NCBI RefSeq assembly: GCF_001598555.1 | Contig: NZ_BCZE01000001.1 | Coordinates: forward strand, 1-64,000 | From: Novosphingobium rosa NBRC 15208 | GTDB lineage: Bacteria > Pseudomonadota > Alphaproteobacteria > Sphingomonadales > Sphingomonadaceae | Direction: 5' to 3' | DNA length: 64,000 nt | Shown: piece after piece, positions 27,377-36,085 of the stretch | Layout: each line of letters begins with the position of its first letter | Position numbering within the stretch: position 1 is the stretch's first letter | Notes under the pieces: generated by a model | Told to the model about the DNA's origin: nothing | Database searches by the model: none | The model's input: only the letters and a program-made list of their open reading frames with translations | Program-made: the position numbers and the translations under genes

Positions 27377-27452
27377 CCTTCTAGCCTTGCGCCGCGCGGG
27401 GCGCTGTCATCAGTTCCAATGACAGAGGCTGGTTCGCCTCGGCGCTAGAAGG
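27377..27452. promoter_or_regulatory. concentric double dyad between ALDH and hmgA
   Basis: An inner perfect repeat CTGTCAT-N8-ATGACAG (27404-27425) and an outer perfect 9-bp repeat CCTTCTAGC / GCTAGAAGG (27377-27385 and 27444-27452) share exactly the same centre (27414.5). The layout suggests a two-tier operator for the divergent promoters of ALDH and the homogentisate operon. Confidence 0.5.
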
Positions 27453-27501
27453 AACCCACAAGGCCTCCCCGGCAAAGGCGAGGCAGTTTGGGAGCATTCT
27501 C

Positions 27502-28866
27502 ATGACCGTCTCACCCGTTCTGGAGATTCCGGTCCGCGCCGCCCCGGCGGTGGACGCCTATCTTCCCGGCTTCGGCAATCATCTGGCGACCGAGGCCGTG
27601 CCCGGCGCGCTGCCGGTGGGCCGCAATTCGCCCCAGCATGTGCCCTATGGCCTGTTTGCGGAGCAGCTTTCGGGCACCGCCTTCACCGCGCCGCGCGTGG
27701 AAAACAAACGCTCATGGCTCTATCGCCTGCGCCCCACCGCGCAGCATCCGCCCTTCGCGCCCTATGAGCGCGACAGTCTGATCCGCGCCAATCCCTACGA
27801 CAGCGCGCCGCCCAGCCCCAACCGGCTGCGCTGGGACCCGCAGCCGATCCCCACCGAAGCGGTCGACTTTATCGATGGGCTGACGACCTATTGCGGCAAT
27901 GGCGATGTGGGCACCGGCGTGGGAGTCAGCGTTCATCTCTATGCCTGCAACGCCTCGATGCAGCGTCGCGCCTTTTTCAGCGCCGATGGCGAATGGCTGA
28001 TCGTGCCTCAGCAGGGGCGCCTGCTGATCGTCACCGAACTGGGCCGCATCACCGTGGGGCCGCAGCAGATCGCGGTGATCCCGCGCGGGGTGCGCTTCCG
28101 GGTGGAACTGCCCGATGGCCCGGCGCGCGGCTATGTCTGCGAGAACCATGGCGCGATCTTCCGCCTGCCCGATCTGGGGCCCATCGGTTCCAACGGCCTC
28201 GCCAATCCGCGCGATTTCGAAACGCCGCTGGCTTGGTTCGAAGACAGCGACGAGCCTGTCGAGGTGGTGCAGAAGTTTCAAGGCCATCTCTGGACCTCAA
28301 CGCTGGATCACTCGCCCTTCGATGTGGTGGCATGGCACGGCAATCTGGCCCCCTACCGCTATGATCTGACGCGCTTCAACACGATCAACACCGTCAGCTT
28401 CGACCACCCCGATCCGTCGATCTTCACCGTGCTGACCTCGCCCACCGACACGCCCGGCACGGCCAATTGCGACTTCGTGATCTTCCCCCCGCGCTGGATG
28501 GTGGCCGAGGACACCTTCCGTCCGCCATGGTTCCACCGCAATGTCATGAGCGAGTTCATGGGCCTGATCCATGGCGCCTATGACGCCAAGGCAGGCGGTT
28601 TCGCGCCGGGCGGGGCCTCGCTGCACAATCAGATGTCGGGGCACGGCCCGGATCAGGCCAGCCATGAGGCGGCGGTGAAGGCCAGGCTGGCCCCGCATCG
28701 CATCGAGAACACCCTGGCCTTCATGTTCGAGAGTTGCCACGTCTTCGTCCCCACGCGCTTCGCGATGGAAACGCCGCTGATGCAGCTCGATTACGACGAT
28801 TGCTGGGCCGGCTTCCAGAAGGCCCAAGTGCCCCTCAGCCTCCCCCTTTCAGGAGTTGCGCAGTGA
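27502..28866 (+). CDS. hmgA: homogentisate 1,2-dioxygenase
   Basis: A 454-residue enzyme of usual length that opens the ring of homogentisate to maleylacetoacetate in the cytoplasm using Fe(II) and O2. Diagnostic segments are [19 protein letters not shown] near the N-terminus, [19 protein letters not shown], and the iron-ligand region [20 protein letters not shown] with [10 protein letters not shown] following. GGGAGCATTCTC precedes the ATG. It is the first gene of the operon and its TGA overlaps the GTG of fahA (GTGA). Confidence 0.96.
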   Translation: MTVSPVLEIPVRAAPAVDAYLPGFGNHLATEAVPGALPVGRNSPQHVPYGLFAEQLSGTAFTAPRVENKRSWLYRLRPTAQHPPFAPYERDSLIRANPYDSAPPSPNRLRWDPQPIPTEAVDFIDGLTTYCGNGDVGTGVGVSVHLYACNASMQRRAFFSADGEWLIVPQQGRLLIVTELGRITVGPQQIAVIPRGVRFRVELPDGPARGYVCENHGAIFRLPDLGPIGSNGLANPRDFETPLAWFEDSDEPVEVVQKFQGHLWTSTLDHSPFDVVAWHGNLAPYRYDLTRFNTINTVSFDHPDPSIFTVLTSPTDTPGTANCDFVIFPPRWMVAEDTFRPPWFHRNVMSEFMGLIHGAYDAKAGGFAPGGASLHNQMSGHGPDQASHEAAVKARLAPHRIENTLAFMFESCHVFVPTRFAMETPLMQLDYDDCWAGFQKAQVPLSLPLSGVAQ

Positions 28867-30161
28867 CCCTGCCCCAGATCGACCATACCCATGACGCCGC
28901 CCTGAAAAGCTGGGTGCCCTCTGCCGACAATCATCCCGAATTCCCCATCCAGAACCTGCCTTTCGGCGTCTTTTCGCCTCAGGCTCGCGCCGCAAGGATC
29001 GGCGTGGCGATCGGCGATTATGTCGTGGATCTGGCCGCCCTGCGCGATATCCTGCCCGAAGCGGCAAGCGAGGCGCTGGTCCAACCCAACCTCAATGCGC
29101 TTTTCGCCTTGCCCGCGCAGGATCGCCGAGCGCTGCGCCTGCGCCTGTCGGAGTTGCTGTCCGATGACACGCTGAGCGGCGCGGTGGTGCCCGCGCTCTA
29201 TCCGCAGGCGGAGGTGACGCTGCATCTGCCCGCCCGGATCGGCGACTACACCGATTTCTATGTCGGCATCCATCATGCCACCAATGTCGGCAAGCTGTTC
29301 CGGCCTGACAATCCGCTGCTGCCCAACTATAAATATGTGCCTATCGGCTATCATGGCCGCGCCTCTTCGGTGCGCCCCAGCGGCGAGCCCGTGGTGCGCC
29401 CGCGTGGCCAGCGCAAGGCGCCCGATGCCGATGCGCCGGTCTTCGAGCCCAGCGCCCGCCTCGACTATGAGCTGGAGCTGGGCATCTGGGTGGCACAGGG
29501 CAATGCGCTGGGCACCACCATCCCCATCGGGCAGGCCAGCGAACATATCGCCGGGATCAGCCTGCTCAACGACTGGTCGGCGCGCGATGTGCAGGCTTGG
29601 GAGTATCAGCCCCTCGGGCCGTTCCTTGCCAAGAATTTCCACACCACCGTCTCGCCATGGGTGGTGACCACCGAGGCTCTGGCCCCTTACCGCATCGCCC
29701 AGCCTCCGCGGCCCGAGGGCGATCCGGCGCCGCTGCCCTATCTGCTCGATGTGCAGGATCAGGCGCAGGGCGCACTGTCGCTGACGCTGTCGGTGTGGTT
29801 CTCCAGCGCGAAGATGCGTGAGGAAGGCCGAGCCCCGCTGCGCCTCTCCGAAGGCCCGGCCAGCAACATGTACTGGACGCTGGCGCAGATCGTGGCGCAT
29901 CATGCCTCGAACGGTTGCAACCTCAATCCGGGGGATCTGCTGGGCAGCGGCACCATCTCCGGGCCTACGCCCGAGAGCTATGGCAGCCTGCTGGAGATCA
30001 CCGAAGGCGGCAAGCGCCCCTTCACCCTGCCCACCGGCGAGACCCGCAGCTTCCTTCAGAACGGCGACGAAATCTCCATCACCGCCAGCGCCCATGCGCC
30101 GGGCCGCGCCTCCATCGGCTTTGGCGAGTGCCGCGCGGTCATTCTGGCCACGCCGGCATGA
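28863..30161 (+). CDS. fahA: fumarylacetoacetase
   Basis: A 432-residue fumarylacetoacetate hydrolase that splits fumarylacetoacetate to fumarate and acetoacetate. The active-site stretch [20 protein letters not shown], the following [10 protein letters not shown] and the metal-binding Glu pair in [11 protein letters not shown] are intact, as is [20 protein letters not shown]. It starts at a GTG that overlaps the hmgA stop, and its own TGA overlaps the maiA ATG, so the three genes are translationally coupled. Confidence 0.95.
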   Translation: MTLPQIDHTHDAALKSWVPSADNHPEFPIQNLPFGVFSPQARAARIGVAIGDYVVDLAALRDILPEAASEALVQPNLNALFALPAQDRRALRLRLSELLSDDTLSGAVVPALYPQAEVTLHLPARIGDYTDFYVGIHHATNVGKLFRPDNPLLPNYKYVPIGYHGRASSVRPSGEPVVRPRGQRKAPDADAPVFEPSARLDYELELGIWVAQGNALGTTIPIGQASEHIAGISLLNDWSARDVQAWEYQPLGPFLAKNFHTTVSPWVVTTEALAPYRIAQPPRPEGDPAPLPYLLDVQDQAQGALSLTLSVWFSSAKMREEGRAPLRLSEGPASNMYWTLAQIVAHHASNGCNLNPGDLLGSGTISGPTPESYGSLLEITEGGKRPFTLPTGETRSFLQNGDEISITASAHAPGRASIGFGECRAVILATPA

Positions 30162-30799
30162 TCCGGCTGCATTCCTATTGGCGGTCGGGCACGTCCTACC
30201 GCACGCGGATCGCGCTGAACCTGAAGGGGATCGCCTATGAGCAGGTGACCCATGATCTGCGCAAGGGTGAGCATAAGGACAGCGCCTTCCTCGACCTGCA
30301 GCCGCAAGGGCTGGTCCCCGCGCTGGAGGTCGATGGGGACACGCTGATCCAGTCTCCCGCCATTCTGGAATGGCTGGAGGAAACGCATCCTGAACCGCCC
30401 CTGCTGCCAGCCCATCCTCTGGCAAGGGCTCAGGTGCGGGCGATGGCCGCCATCGTGGGCTACGATATCCATCCGGTCAACAATCTGCGCATCCTCAAAT
30501 CCCTGCGCGCCGATCTGGCGGCGGATGAGGCGCAGGTCAGCGCCTGGATCGCCCGCTGGATCGCGGAAGGTTTCGCGGCTCTGGAAAGGCTGATCGCCCG
30601 GCATGGCGGCGCTTTCGCCTATGGCGACAATCCCACGCTGGCCGATGTCTATCTGGTTCCGCAAGCCTATGCCGCCGAGCGTTTCGACCTCGATCTAAAC
30701 GCCTATCCGCGCCTTAACGGCGTTGTCGCCCATGCGCGCCAACACCCCGCCTTCGCCGCCGCCGCGCCAGAGGCGCAGCCCGACGCCGACCCATCCTGA
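30158..30799 (+). CDS. maiA: maleylacetoacetate isomerase (zeta-class GST)
   Basis: A 213-residue glutathione S-transferase-fold enzyme that isomerises maleylacetoacetate to fumarylacetoacetate with glutathione. The zeta-class N-terminal motif appears as SYWRSGTSYRTRIALNLKG; the usual SSCS-type stretch is RSGTS here. The glutathione-binding GLVPALEVDGDTLIQSPAILEWLEE and C-terminal GDNPTLADVYLVPQ follow. The start overlaps the fahA stop (ATGA). Confidence 0.93.
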   Translation: MIRLHSYWRSGTSYRTRIALNLKGIAYEQVTHDLRKGEHKDSAFLDLQPQGLVPALEVDGDTLIQSPAILEWLEETHPEPPLLPAHPLARAQVRAMAAIVGYDIHPVNNLRILKSLRADLAADEAQVSAWIARWIAEGFAALERLIARHGGAFAYGDNPTLADVYLVPQAYAAERFDLDLNAYPRLNGVVAHARQHPAFAAAAPEAQPDADPS

Positions 30800-30828
30800 T
30801 ACAGCCAAACCCTCAAAAGGATCACATC

Positions 30829-31788
30829 ATGGCCAAGCCATTTGCTTCTTCTGCCGATACCGCGCCGAAAAAAGAAACGCTCGAAGTGTTGGCGGATGGC
30901 GTCTACGCCCTGACCGCCGAGGGCGACCCCAATGTCGGCGCCATCGAGGGCGAGGATTTCCTCGTCGCCTTCGAAGCCCGCGCCACCCCCGCCGCCGCCC
31001 GCGACTGGCTGACCAAGCTGCGCGAACACACCGACAAGCCGGTGAAATATCTGGTCCTCACCCATTATCACGCCGTGCGCGTGCTGGGCGCCAGCGCCTT
31101 CGAGGCCGAGCATATCATCACCAGCGATGTCACCAAAAAGCTGATCGAGGAGCGCGGCCAGCAGGATTGGGACAGCGAATTCGGCCGCATGCCGCGCCTC
31201 TTCAAAAACCCCGAAGAAATCCCCGGCCTGACCTGGCCCACCGAAACCTTCGCCACCGACCATCGCATCGAGCTGGGCGGCGACCGGGGCGCCATCGAGC
31301 TGAAATTCTGCGGTCGCGGCCATACAGCGGGCGATATCGTGGCCTGGCATGACAAGTCCAAGACACTTTTCGCGGGCGATCTGGTCGAGGCCGAGGCCGC
31401 GCTCTACACCGGTGACGCTTTCCACTTCGACTGGTCGACCACCACGCTGGACAATGTGAAGGCCTTCCGCGCCGAAAACCTGATCGGCGGGCGCGGCGCC
31501 ATCGCCAAGGGCACCGCCGCCACCGATGCCGCCATCGAGCAGACCCGCGATTTCCTCAAGGGCATGATCGAGCATGTCGGCAACGCCCACAAGAATGGCG
31601 GTACGCTGAAGGACGCCTTCCGCGCCACCCATGAGGCCCTCTCGCCCAAATTCGGCATGTGGCCGATCTTCGAACACTGCCTGCCCTTCGACGTGCAGCG
31701 CCTGTGGGACGAGTTCGACGGCATCGACTGGCCGCGCATCTGGACCATGGAGCGCGACCGCGAGGTCTGGGCCCAGTTGCAGGACTGA
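30829..31788 (+). CDS. MBL-fold protein with an incomplete metal site, homogentisate operon
   Basis: A 319-residue metallo-beta-lactamase-fold protein. The first metal motif reads T78-H79-Y80-H81-A82-V83-R84, so the Asp and His of the usual HxHxDH are Val and Arg. The later ligands His165 (CGRGHTAGD) and Asp184 (LFAGDLVEAE) remain. This predicts a mononuclear site, altered chemistry or a non-catalytic role. AAAGGATCACATC precedes the ATG, 29 nt after maiA. It is followed by an FAD monooxygenase and a DUF2783 gene; such trios recur near homogentisate genes, but the role of this protein is not known. Confidence 0.87.
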   Translation: MAKPFASSADTAPKKETLEVLADGVYALTAEGDPNVGAIEGEDFLVAFEARATPAAARDWLTKLREHTDKPVKYLVLTHYHAVRVLGASAFEAEHIITSDVTKKLIEERGQQDWDSEFGRMPRLFKNPEEIPGLTWPTETFATDHRIELGGDRGAIELKFCGRGHTAGDIVAWHDKSKTLFAGDLVEAEAALYTGDAFHFDWSTTTLDNVKAFRAENLIGGRGAIAKGTAATDAAIEQTRDFLKGMIEHVGNAHKNGGTLKDAFRATHEALSPKFGMWPIFEHCLPFDVQRLWDEFDGIDWPRIWTMERDREVWAQLQD

Positions 31789-31799
31789 GAGGAACCATC

Positions 31800-33392
31800 A
31801 TGACCGCTACGACCAAGAAGGGCGGCATTCCGGTCTGGCGTGACATGGGTGTCACGCCAAATCCGGCCCGGGAGGATGATGCCGAAGTGGTGATCGTGGG
31901 CGGAGGGCCGGTCGGCCTGACGCTCGCGCTCGATCTGGGCCGCCGGGGCCGCCGGGTGCTGGTGCTCAACAAGCGCGACATCATCGCCGCCGGCTCCAAG
32001 GCGATCTGCTTTTCCAAGCGCACGCTGGACATCTGGAACCGGCTCGGCGTGGGCAAGGCCATGGTCGAAAAGGGCGTGGTCTGGAATGTCGGCAAGGTGT
32101 TCTGGGGCGCGCAGGACGAACCCGTCTACAGCTTCGACATGCTGCCGGTGAAGCATCAGCAGATGCCCGGCTTCATCAATTTGCAGCAGTATCACGCCGA
32201 GGAAATCCTGATCGAGGCGGTGATGGCGTTGCCCAATGTCACGCTGCGCTGGGGGCATGAGGTGACCGAGATCGCGCAATCCGCCGAGAGCGCGCGGTTG
32301 ACTGTACGCTCGGATGAAGGCGCCTATTGCATCGATACGCCATGGGTGGCCGCTTGCGATGGCAGCACATCGCCCTTACGCCATATGCTGGGGCTGGATT
32401 TCGAGGGCCGCATCTTCGAGGATAATTTCCTCATCGCCGACATCCGCCTCAAGCAGGACCGCCCCGCCGAGCGCTGGTTCTGGTTCGATCCGCCCTTCAA
32501 CCCAGGCCAGTCGGCCCTGCTTCACAAACAGCCCGACGATGTCTGGCGCCTGGATTTCCAGCTCGGCTGGAACATCGACCGCGAAGCCTGCATCAAGCCC
32601 GAGAATGTCGCCCCCTATGTGCGCGGCATGCTGGGTGAGGATGTGGAGTTCGAACCCGAATGGTACAGCGTCTATACGTTCCAGTGCCGCCGCATGGCGC
32701 GTTTCGTGCATAGCCGGGTGATCTTCGCCGGGGACAGCGCGCATCTGGTCTCCCCCTTTGGCGCGCGCGGCTGCAACGGCGGCGTGGCCGATGCCGACAA
32801 CCTCGGCTGGAAGCTGGACCTGATCCTGCGCGGCGAAGCGCCGGAGGATCTGCTGGAAAGCTACAATGACGAAGCCATCGCCACGGCGGACGAGAACATC
32901 CTGAACTCCTCGCGCTCGACCGATTTCCTCACGCCCAAATCGGAAACCAGCACCGCCTTGCGCAATGCCGTGCTGGAACTGTCGGAAACCCACGCTTTTG
33001 CGAGGCCCTTCGTCAATTCCGGGCGGCTGTCGACGGCGGTGTCCTATCCGCATTCCCAGCTTAACACGGACGATGGCTTGCAAGGCGGCATTGCCCCCGG
33101 TTCGGTCGCGCTGGATGCGCCCGTGGACCATGGCTGGCTGCTCGATCATCTGGGGCAAGGCGATTTCGTGCTGCTCAGCGCGGATGGTTCGGTGCCTCAG
33201 ATCGAGGGTCTGCGCAATCTGATTGTCGCAGACCTCGGCGATAGCGAAGGCCTTGTGGCCCAACGTTATGCCATGGAACCGGGCGCCGCCTATCTGATCC
33301 GCCCGGACCAGTATATCGCGGCACGCTGGCACCAGCCCAGCGCGCATCAGATCCGCGCCGCCCTGCGGCGCGCGAAGGGATTGCATGTATGA
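31800..33392 (+). CDS. FAD-dependent aromatic hydroxylase (MhpA / PHBH family)
   Basis: A 530-residue class A flavoprotein monooxygenase. The FAD motif is AEVVIVGGGPVGLTLALDLGRRG, the second motif VAACDGSTSPLRHMLG (the DG motif), and the third FAGDSAHLVSPFGARGCNGGVADADNLGWKL (the GD motif); a thioredoxin-like C-terminal domain as in MhpA follows. It should hydroxylate a phenolic ring with NAD(P)H and O2. Position in a homogentisate operon suggests 3-hydroxyphenylacetate 6-hydroxylase (yielding homogentisate) or a related step; this is inference. It starts 11 nt after the MBL gene with GAGGAACC in front, and its stop overlaps the next gene. Confidence 0.88.
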   Translation: MTATTKKGGIPVWRDMGVTPNPAREDDAEVVIVGGGPVGLTLALDLGRRGRRVLVLNKRDIIAAGSKAICFSKRTLDIWNRLGVGKAMVEKGVVWNVGKVFWGAQDEPVYSFDMLPVKHQQMPGFINLQQYHAEEILIEAVMALPNVTLRWGHEVTEIAQSAESARLTVRSDEGAYCIDTPWVAACDGSTSPLRHMLGLDFEGRIFEDNFLIADIRLKQDRPAERWFWFDPPFNPGQSALLHKQPDDVWRLDFQLGWNIDREACIKPENVAPYVRGMLGEDVEFEPEWYSVYTFQCRRMARFVHSRVIFAGDSAHLVSPFGARGCNGGVADADNLGWKLDLILRGEAPEDLLESYNDEAIATADENILNSSRSTDFLTPKSETSTALRNAVLELSETHAFARPFVNSGRLSTAVSYPHSQLNTDDGLQGGIAPGSVALDAPVDHGWLLDHLGQGDFVLLSADGSVPQIEGLRNLIVADLGDSEGLVAQRYAMEPGAAYLIRPDQYIAARWHQPSAHQIRAALRRAKGLHV

Positions 33393-33616
33393 GCACGATT
33401 AACCTCGCCCCCAACATCGCCCGCCCCGACGATTTCTACGCCCGTCTGGTCAGCCTGCACGATGGGCTGGACATACAGGCCAGCGCGGTGATCAATGCCA
33501 AGCTGATCTTCCTGCTGGCCAACCATATCGGTGATGAGGACGTGCTGCACCAAGCCCTGACAATGGCCGCCGCCAAGCAGCCGATGCCGCAAGCGCCCTG
33601 CGCACAGGCAGCCTGA
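33389..33616 (+). CDS. DUF2783-type small protein
   Basis: A 75-residue soluble protein (MSTINLAPNIARPDDFYARL) whose start overlaps the stop of the FAD hydroxylase (ATGA). It has a helical core with LINAKLIFLLANHIGDEDVL-like pattern and a Pro/Ala-rich tail. Proteins of this kind are found directly after such hydroxylases, which suggests a partner or stabiliser of the flavoenzyme, but no function is established. Confidence 0.8.
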   Translation: MSTINLAPNIARPDDFYARLVSLHDGLDIQASAVINAKLIFLLANHIGDEDVLHQALTMAAAKQPMPQAPCAQAA

Positions 33617-33627
33617 GAGCTTCCCTC

Positions 33628-33660
33628 GTTGCGGCGATGGCATGGTTTCATCGCCGCAAC
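33628..33660 (+). terminator. terminator of the homogentisate operon
   Basis: Perfect 12-bp arms GTTGCGGCGATG / CATCGCCGCAAC around a 9-nt loop, 11 nt after the DUF2783 stop. No strong T-run follows. Confidence 0.75.
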
Positions 33661-33762
33661 GTCATACCGCCGGACGATTGCAATCCGCGTGCAAAACTGC
33701 TTGACTGATACCGATAAGAACAGGCCGCCTTCCTGACGTGAGAATGTGGCCGGGAGACTGCG

Positions 33763-34494
33763 ATGGTTGTGGGATCTGTCCTCTATGAGGCGCTGATCGA
33801 TGCCACCGGCACGGGTGCCCTCGCCGATGTGCTGCTCTCGGCGGCGGATCAGGCGGCCGGTGTCGATGAAATCTTCGGCTATTGGCTCGATGAGCGCGGG
33901 CGCGTGTTTGTGATCGTCTCGTCCGGCCATGTCGGATCATCGCAAAGCCGTGCCGATCGCTATGCCAGCCAGTATCATGCGCTCGATCCGCTGGCGGGCA
34001 TGGCGCATTATCACGGCAAGGATATGCGCATGGCCCGGCTGGCGGCGAGCGATGTGCATCATTCCGCCTATCGCCGCGAATGCTACGACCACCCCGGTTT
34101 CGCCGAAAAGATCGCCTTTGCCCGCGCGCGCGGCGGGCGCAATTTCGTGCTCAACTTCTACCGCCGCAAGGAACAGCCGGTCGGCAGCCTCGACACGCTG
34201 AGCGAATTGGCCGAACTGGCCTTTCCGCTGCTGCGCAAACATGTCGATCTCGCGCGGGACGACACAGACCTGCCCATCGTCGCCAAACTGGAGCAGCGGC
34301 TCACCAACACCTATCCCCTTCTCAGCCGCCGCGAGCGAGAGGTCTGCGCCCGCACCCTGACAGGCATGACCGCCGAAGCGATCGGCATCGACCTGTCCGT
34401 CAGCGAAACCACCGTGCTGACCTATCGGCGGCGCGCCTATGAGCGCTACAATCTCTCCAATTCGCAGGAAATGCTGGGGCGCATCCTGTTCTGA
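33763..34494 (+). CDS. LuxR-family transcriptional regulator
   Basis: A 243-residue regulator with a C-terminal LuxR/GerE HTH: LSRREREVCARTLTGMTAEAIGIDLSVSETTVLTY. The N-terminal 170 residues have no recognised autoinducer-binding pattern (the conserved Trp/Tyr/Asp triad of acyl-homoserine lactone receptors is not apparent), so it is better called a LuxR-type HTH protein. GGGAGACTGCG precedes the ATG. It follows the homogentisate operon after a terminator and is a candidate regulator of it (inference). Confidence 0.87.
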   Translation: MVVGSVLYEALIDATGTGALADVLLSAADQAAGVDEIFGYWLDERGRVFVIVSSGHVGSSQSRADRYASQYHALDPLAGMAHYHGKDMRMARLAASDVHHSAYRRECYDHPGFAEKIAFARARGGRNFVLNFYRRKEQPVGSLDTLSELAELAFPLLRKHVDLARDDTDLPIVAKLEQRLTNTYPLLSRREREVCARTLTGMTAEAIGIDLSVSETTVLTYRRRAYERYNLSNSQEMLGRILF

Positions 34495-34752
34495 GCCCCC
34501 TTTCCTCCCGCTGGACCACCGTCCAGACAAACGCCAGAATGTCTGCCAGATCCAAGGGATGTTCACGCCACCGTCGAATAGAAAAAGGCAGGCAGCCGCC
34601 TTCCGAGCAGCCGCCCGCAGTGAGCCGAGCAGTTAGGGTCCGTTCGGCATCGCAAAGATCATGAATGAGCGAGATTTAAAGAAAATTCCGTTCGCTGAGC
34701 GCCTGAAAAACGTCCAGGTCCCGGCGCATCCATCATTTTACAGAGCGTAAAG

Positions 34753-35409
34753 TTATAAATCCTGTTTCAGATAAGCCAGCGTCATGCGTCCCAATTCGGT
34801 CTTCAACGATGCCCATTCGCTTTCGATCTGCGTCTCGGCCACGGATCCCAGACTCAGATAACGCGCCAATGTCGAAAAGATGATCTGATAGGCCGCATTC
34901 GCTTTCAACTCATGGTCTTCACCACCGAATTCATGACGATACCGCAGCATCGCCTCGGTGCTGGACTGCTCCGAACGCCGCGCAGTCTCCTTGCCGGGTT
35001 CTGCCACCAGCGGATCACGCTGCGCCCTTTCCATGATCAGGCGCAAGAACGGCGCATGGGTGCGCAGCATTTCGGCATAAGCCGCCACATAACGCGGTAT
35101 GTAATCCGAAAGATTGGGAGATTCCCCGATTGCCCGGATCAACATTTCCCTTTCATCGTGCGCCACCCTCTCCAACTGATGGGCAATGACTTCGCGAACA
35201 AGATTATCCTTACTCTTGAAACGCAGATAGATCGAACCAATGGAGACTTCACCACGCTTGCTCACATCTCTCAGCGTGAAGTTCTCGCTCCCCCGCTCGA
35301 GCATGAATTGCTCGGTCGCAGCGAACATTCTTTCAAGCGAAGCCTGTGAGCGAGGCTGCTTGGGTGCCTTTTTTGAGGCAACTTTCCTCTTGGGGGCGGT
35401 GGGTTCCAA
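34753..35409 (-). CDS. TetR-family transcriptional regulator
   Basis: A 218-residue TetR protein. After a basic Lys/Arg/Pro leader the HTH reads LERMFAATEQFMLERGSENFTLRDVSKRGEVSIGSIYLRFKSKDNL, the TetR signature. The rest is a helical ligand-binding domain. The only start I can find before the HTH in this frame is a TTG at 35409; no clear ribosome-binding site accompanies it. It is convergent with the LuxR gene across a 258-nt stretch (34495-34752) in which I see nothing. It stands just upstream of the glycoside locus and could regulate it. Confidence 0.85.
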   Translation of the reverse strand: MEPTAPKRKVASKKAPKQPRSQASLERMFAATEQFMLERGSENFTLRDVSKRGEVSIGSIYLRFKSKDNLVREVIAHQLERVAHDEREMLIRAIGESPNLSDYIPRYVAAYAEMLRTHAPFLRLIMERAQRDPLVAEPGKETARRSEQSSTEAMLRYRHEFGGEDHELKANAAYQIIFSTLARYLSLGSVAETQIESEWASLKTELGRMTLAYLKQDL

Positions 35410-35518
35410 TGACTTCGGCCTTCAGGTGAACACGAAACTCCACCGCATCCGAGATTATTCGCGATGTCAATTCCAATTATTTTGAACCACGGCGATGAAG
35501 CTGCCCCTCCACCCACCC

Positions 35519-35555
35519 AAATATCCAATAATATGCTGAATATATTTGGATATTT
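35519..35555. promoter_or_regulatory. AT-rich inverted repeat upstream of the TetR gene
   Basis: AAATATCCAA (35519-35528) and TTGGATATTT (35546-35555) form perfect 10-bp arms around a 17-nt AT-rich spacer, about 110-146 nt upstream of the TetR start in the 270-nt gap before the glycoside genes. It may be the TetR operator or a stem-loop. Confidence 0.4.
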
Positions 35556-35679
35556 TAGAATTCCGAGCAAAGTTCCGAACCCGAAAAATAAAACATAAAT
35601 TCCAAATTTCGCGGATGGGGGCCGACCGGCATGGGCTCAGGCGTCTTCATGCCAAACCACACCGGCCGCACCCCATCAC

Positions 35680-36072
35680 TCAGGCAGCCATCTGCAGCTC
35701 ACGGCTCCCCTTGGTGGTGGGCACGAAAGGCAGGTAAGAGACACGCATTCGCACCGCAAAGTCGATGGCATGCGGGCCGGCGGCCAATCCACCATCCTTC
35801 AGCACCGTGATCCGGGCCTTTTCACCGAAATTCCAGCGATTGTCATAGACCGTTTCCATCTCGTCGAGCGTATAGGTCTTGTCCCGCACGGTAAAACGGA
35901 TCGCCTCGCGCGGCATCGCCTCACCATCGACCGTCACGGCAAGATCCTCGATCATCGAGAGGCCCAGCCCGCGATAATAAGGCAAGCGCCCGAGAAAAAC
36001 GAAACCCGTCGCCCGGCCATCCTCGATCACATTCTCGAAGAGTTCGGGGCAAATCATCTTATTGTCCATCAT
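35680..36072 (-). CDS. C-glycoside deglycosidase beta-subunit-like protein (DUF6379)
   Basis: A 130-residue beta-rich protein. The segment FVFLGRLPYYRGLGLSMIEDLAVTVDG-type pattern and FTVRDKTYTLDEMETVYDNRWNFGEKA are characteristic of the small subunit of C-glycoside deglycosidases (CarC, DgpB, DfgB), known as DUF6379. In characterised enzymes it forms a hetero-oligomer with the TIM-barrel alpha subunit and both are needed to cleave the C-C bond of 3-oxo C-glycosides. It starts 13 nt after the alpha-like gene, with GGAG upstream of a double ATG at 36072. No signal peptide is present, so the complex would be cytoplasmic. Confidence 0.82.
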   Translation of the reverse strand: MMDNKMICPELFENVIEDGRATGFVFLGRLPYYRGLGLSMIEDLAVTVDGEAMPREAIRFTVRDKTYTLDEMETVYDNRWNFGEKARITVLKDGGLAAGPHAIDFAVRMRVSYLPFVPTTKGSRELQMAA

Positions 36073-36085
36073 GGCGCTGATCTCC

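Noticed and set aside
25829..27448. A 539-codon plus-strand frame
   Set aside because: Antisense to the aldehyde dehydrogenase gene with its complete catalytic motifs.
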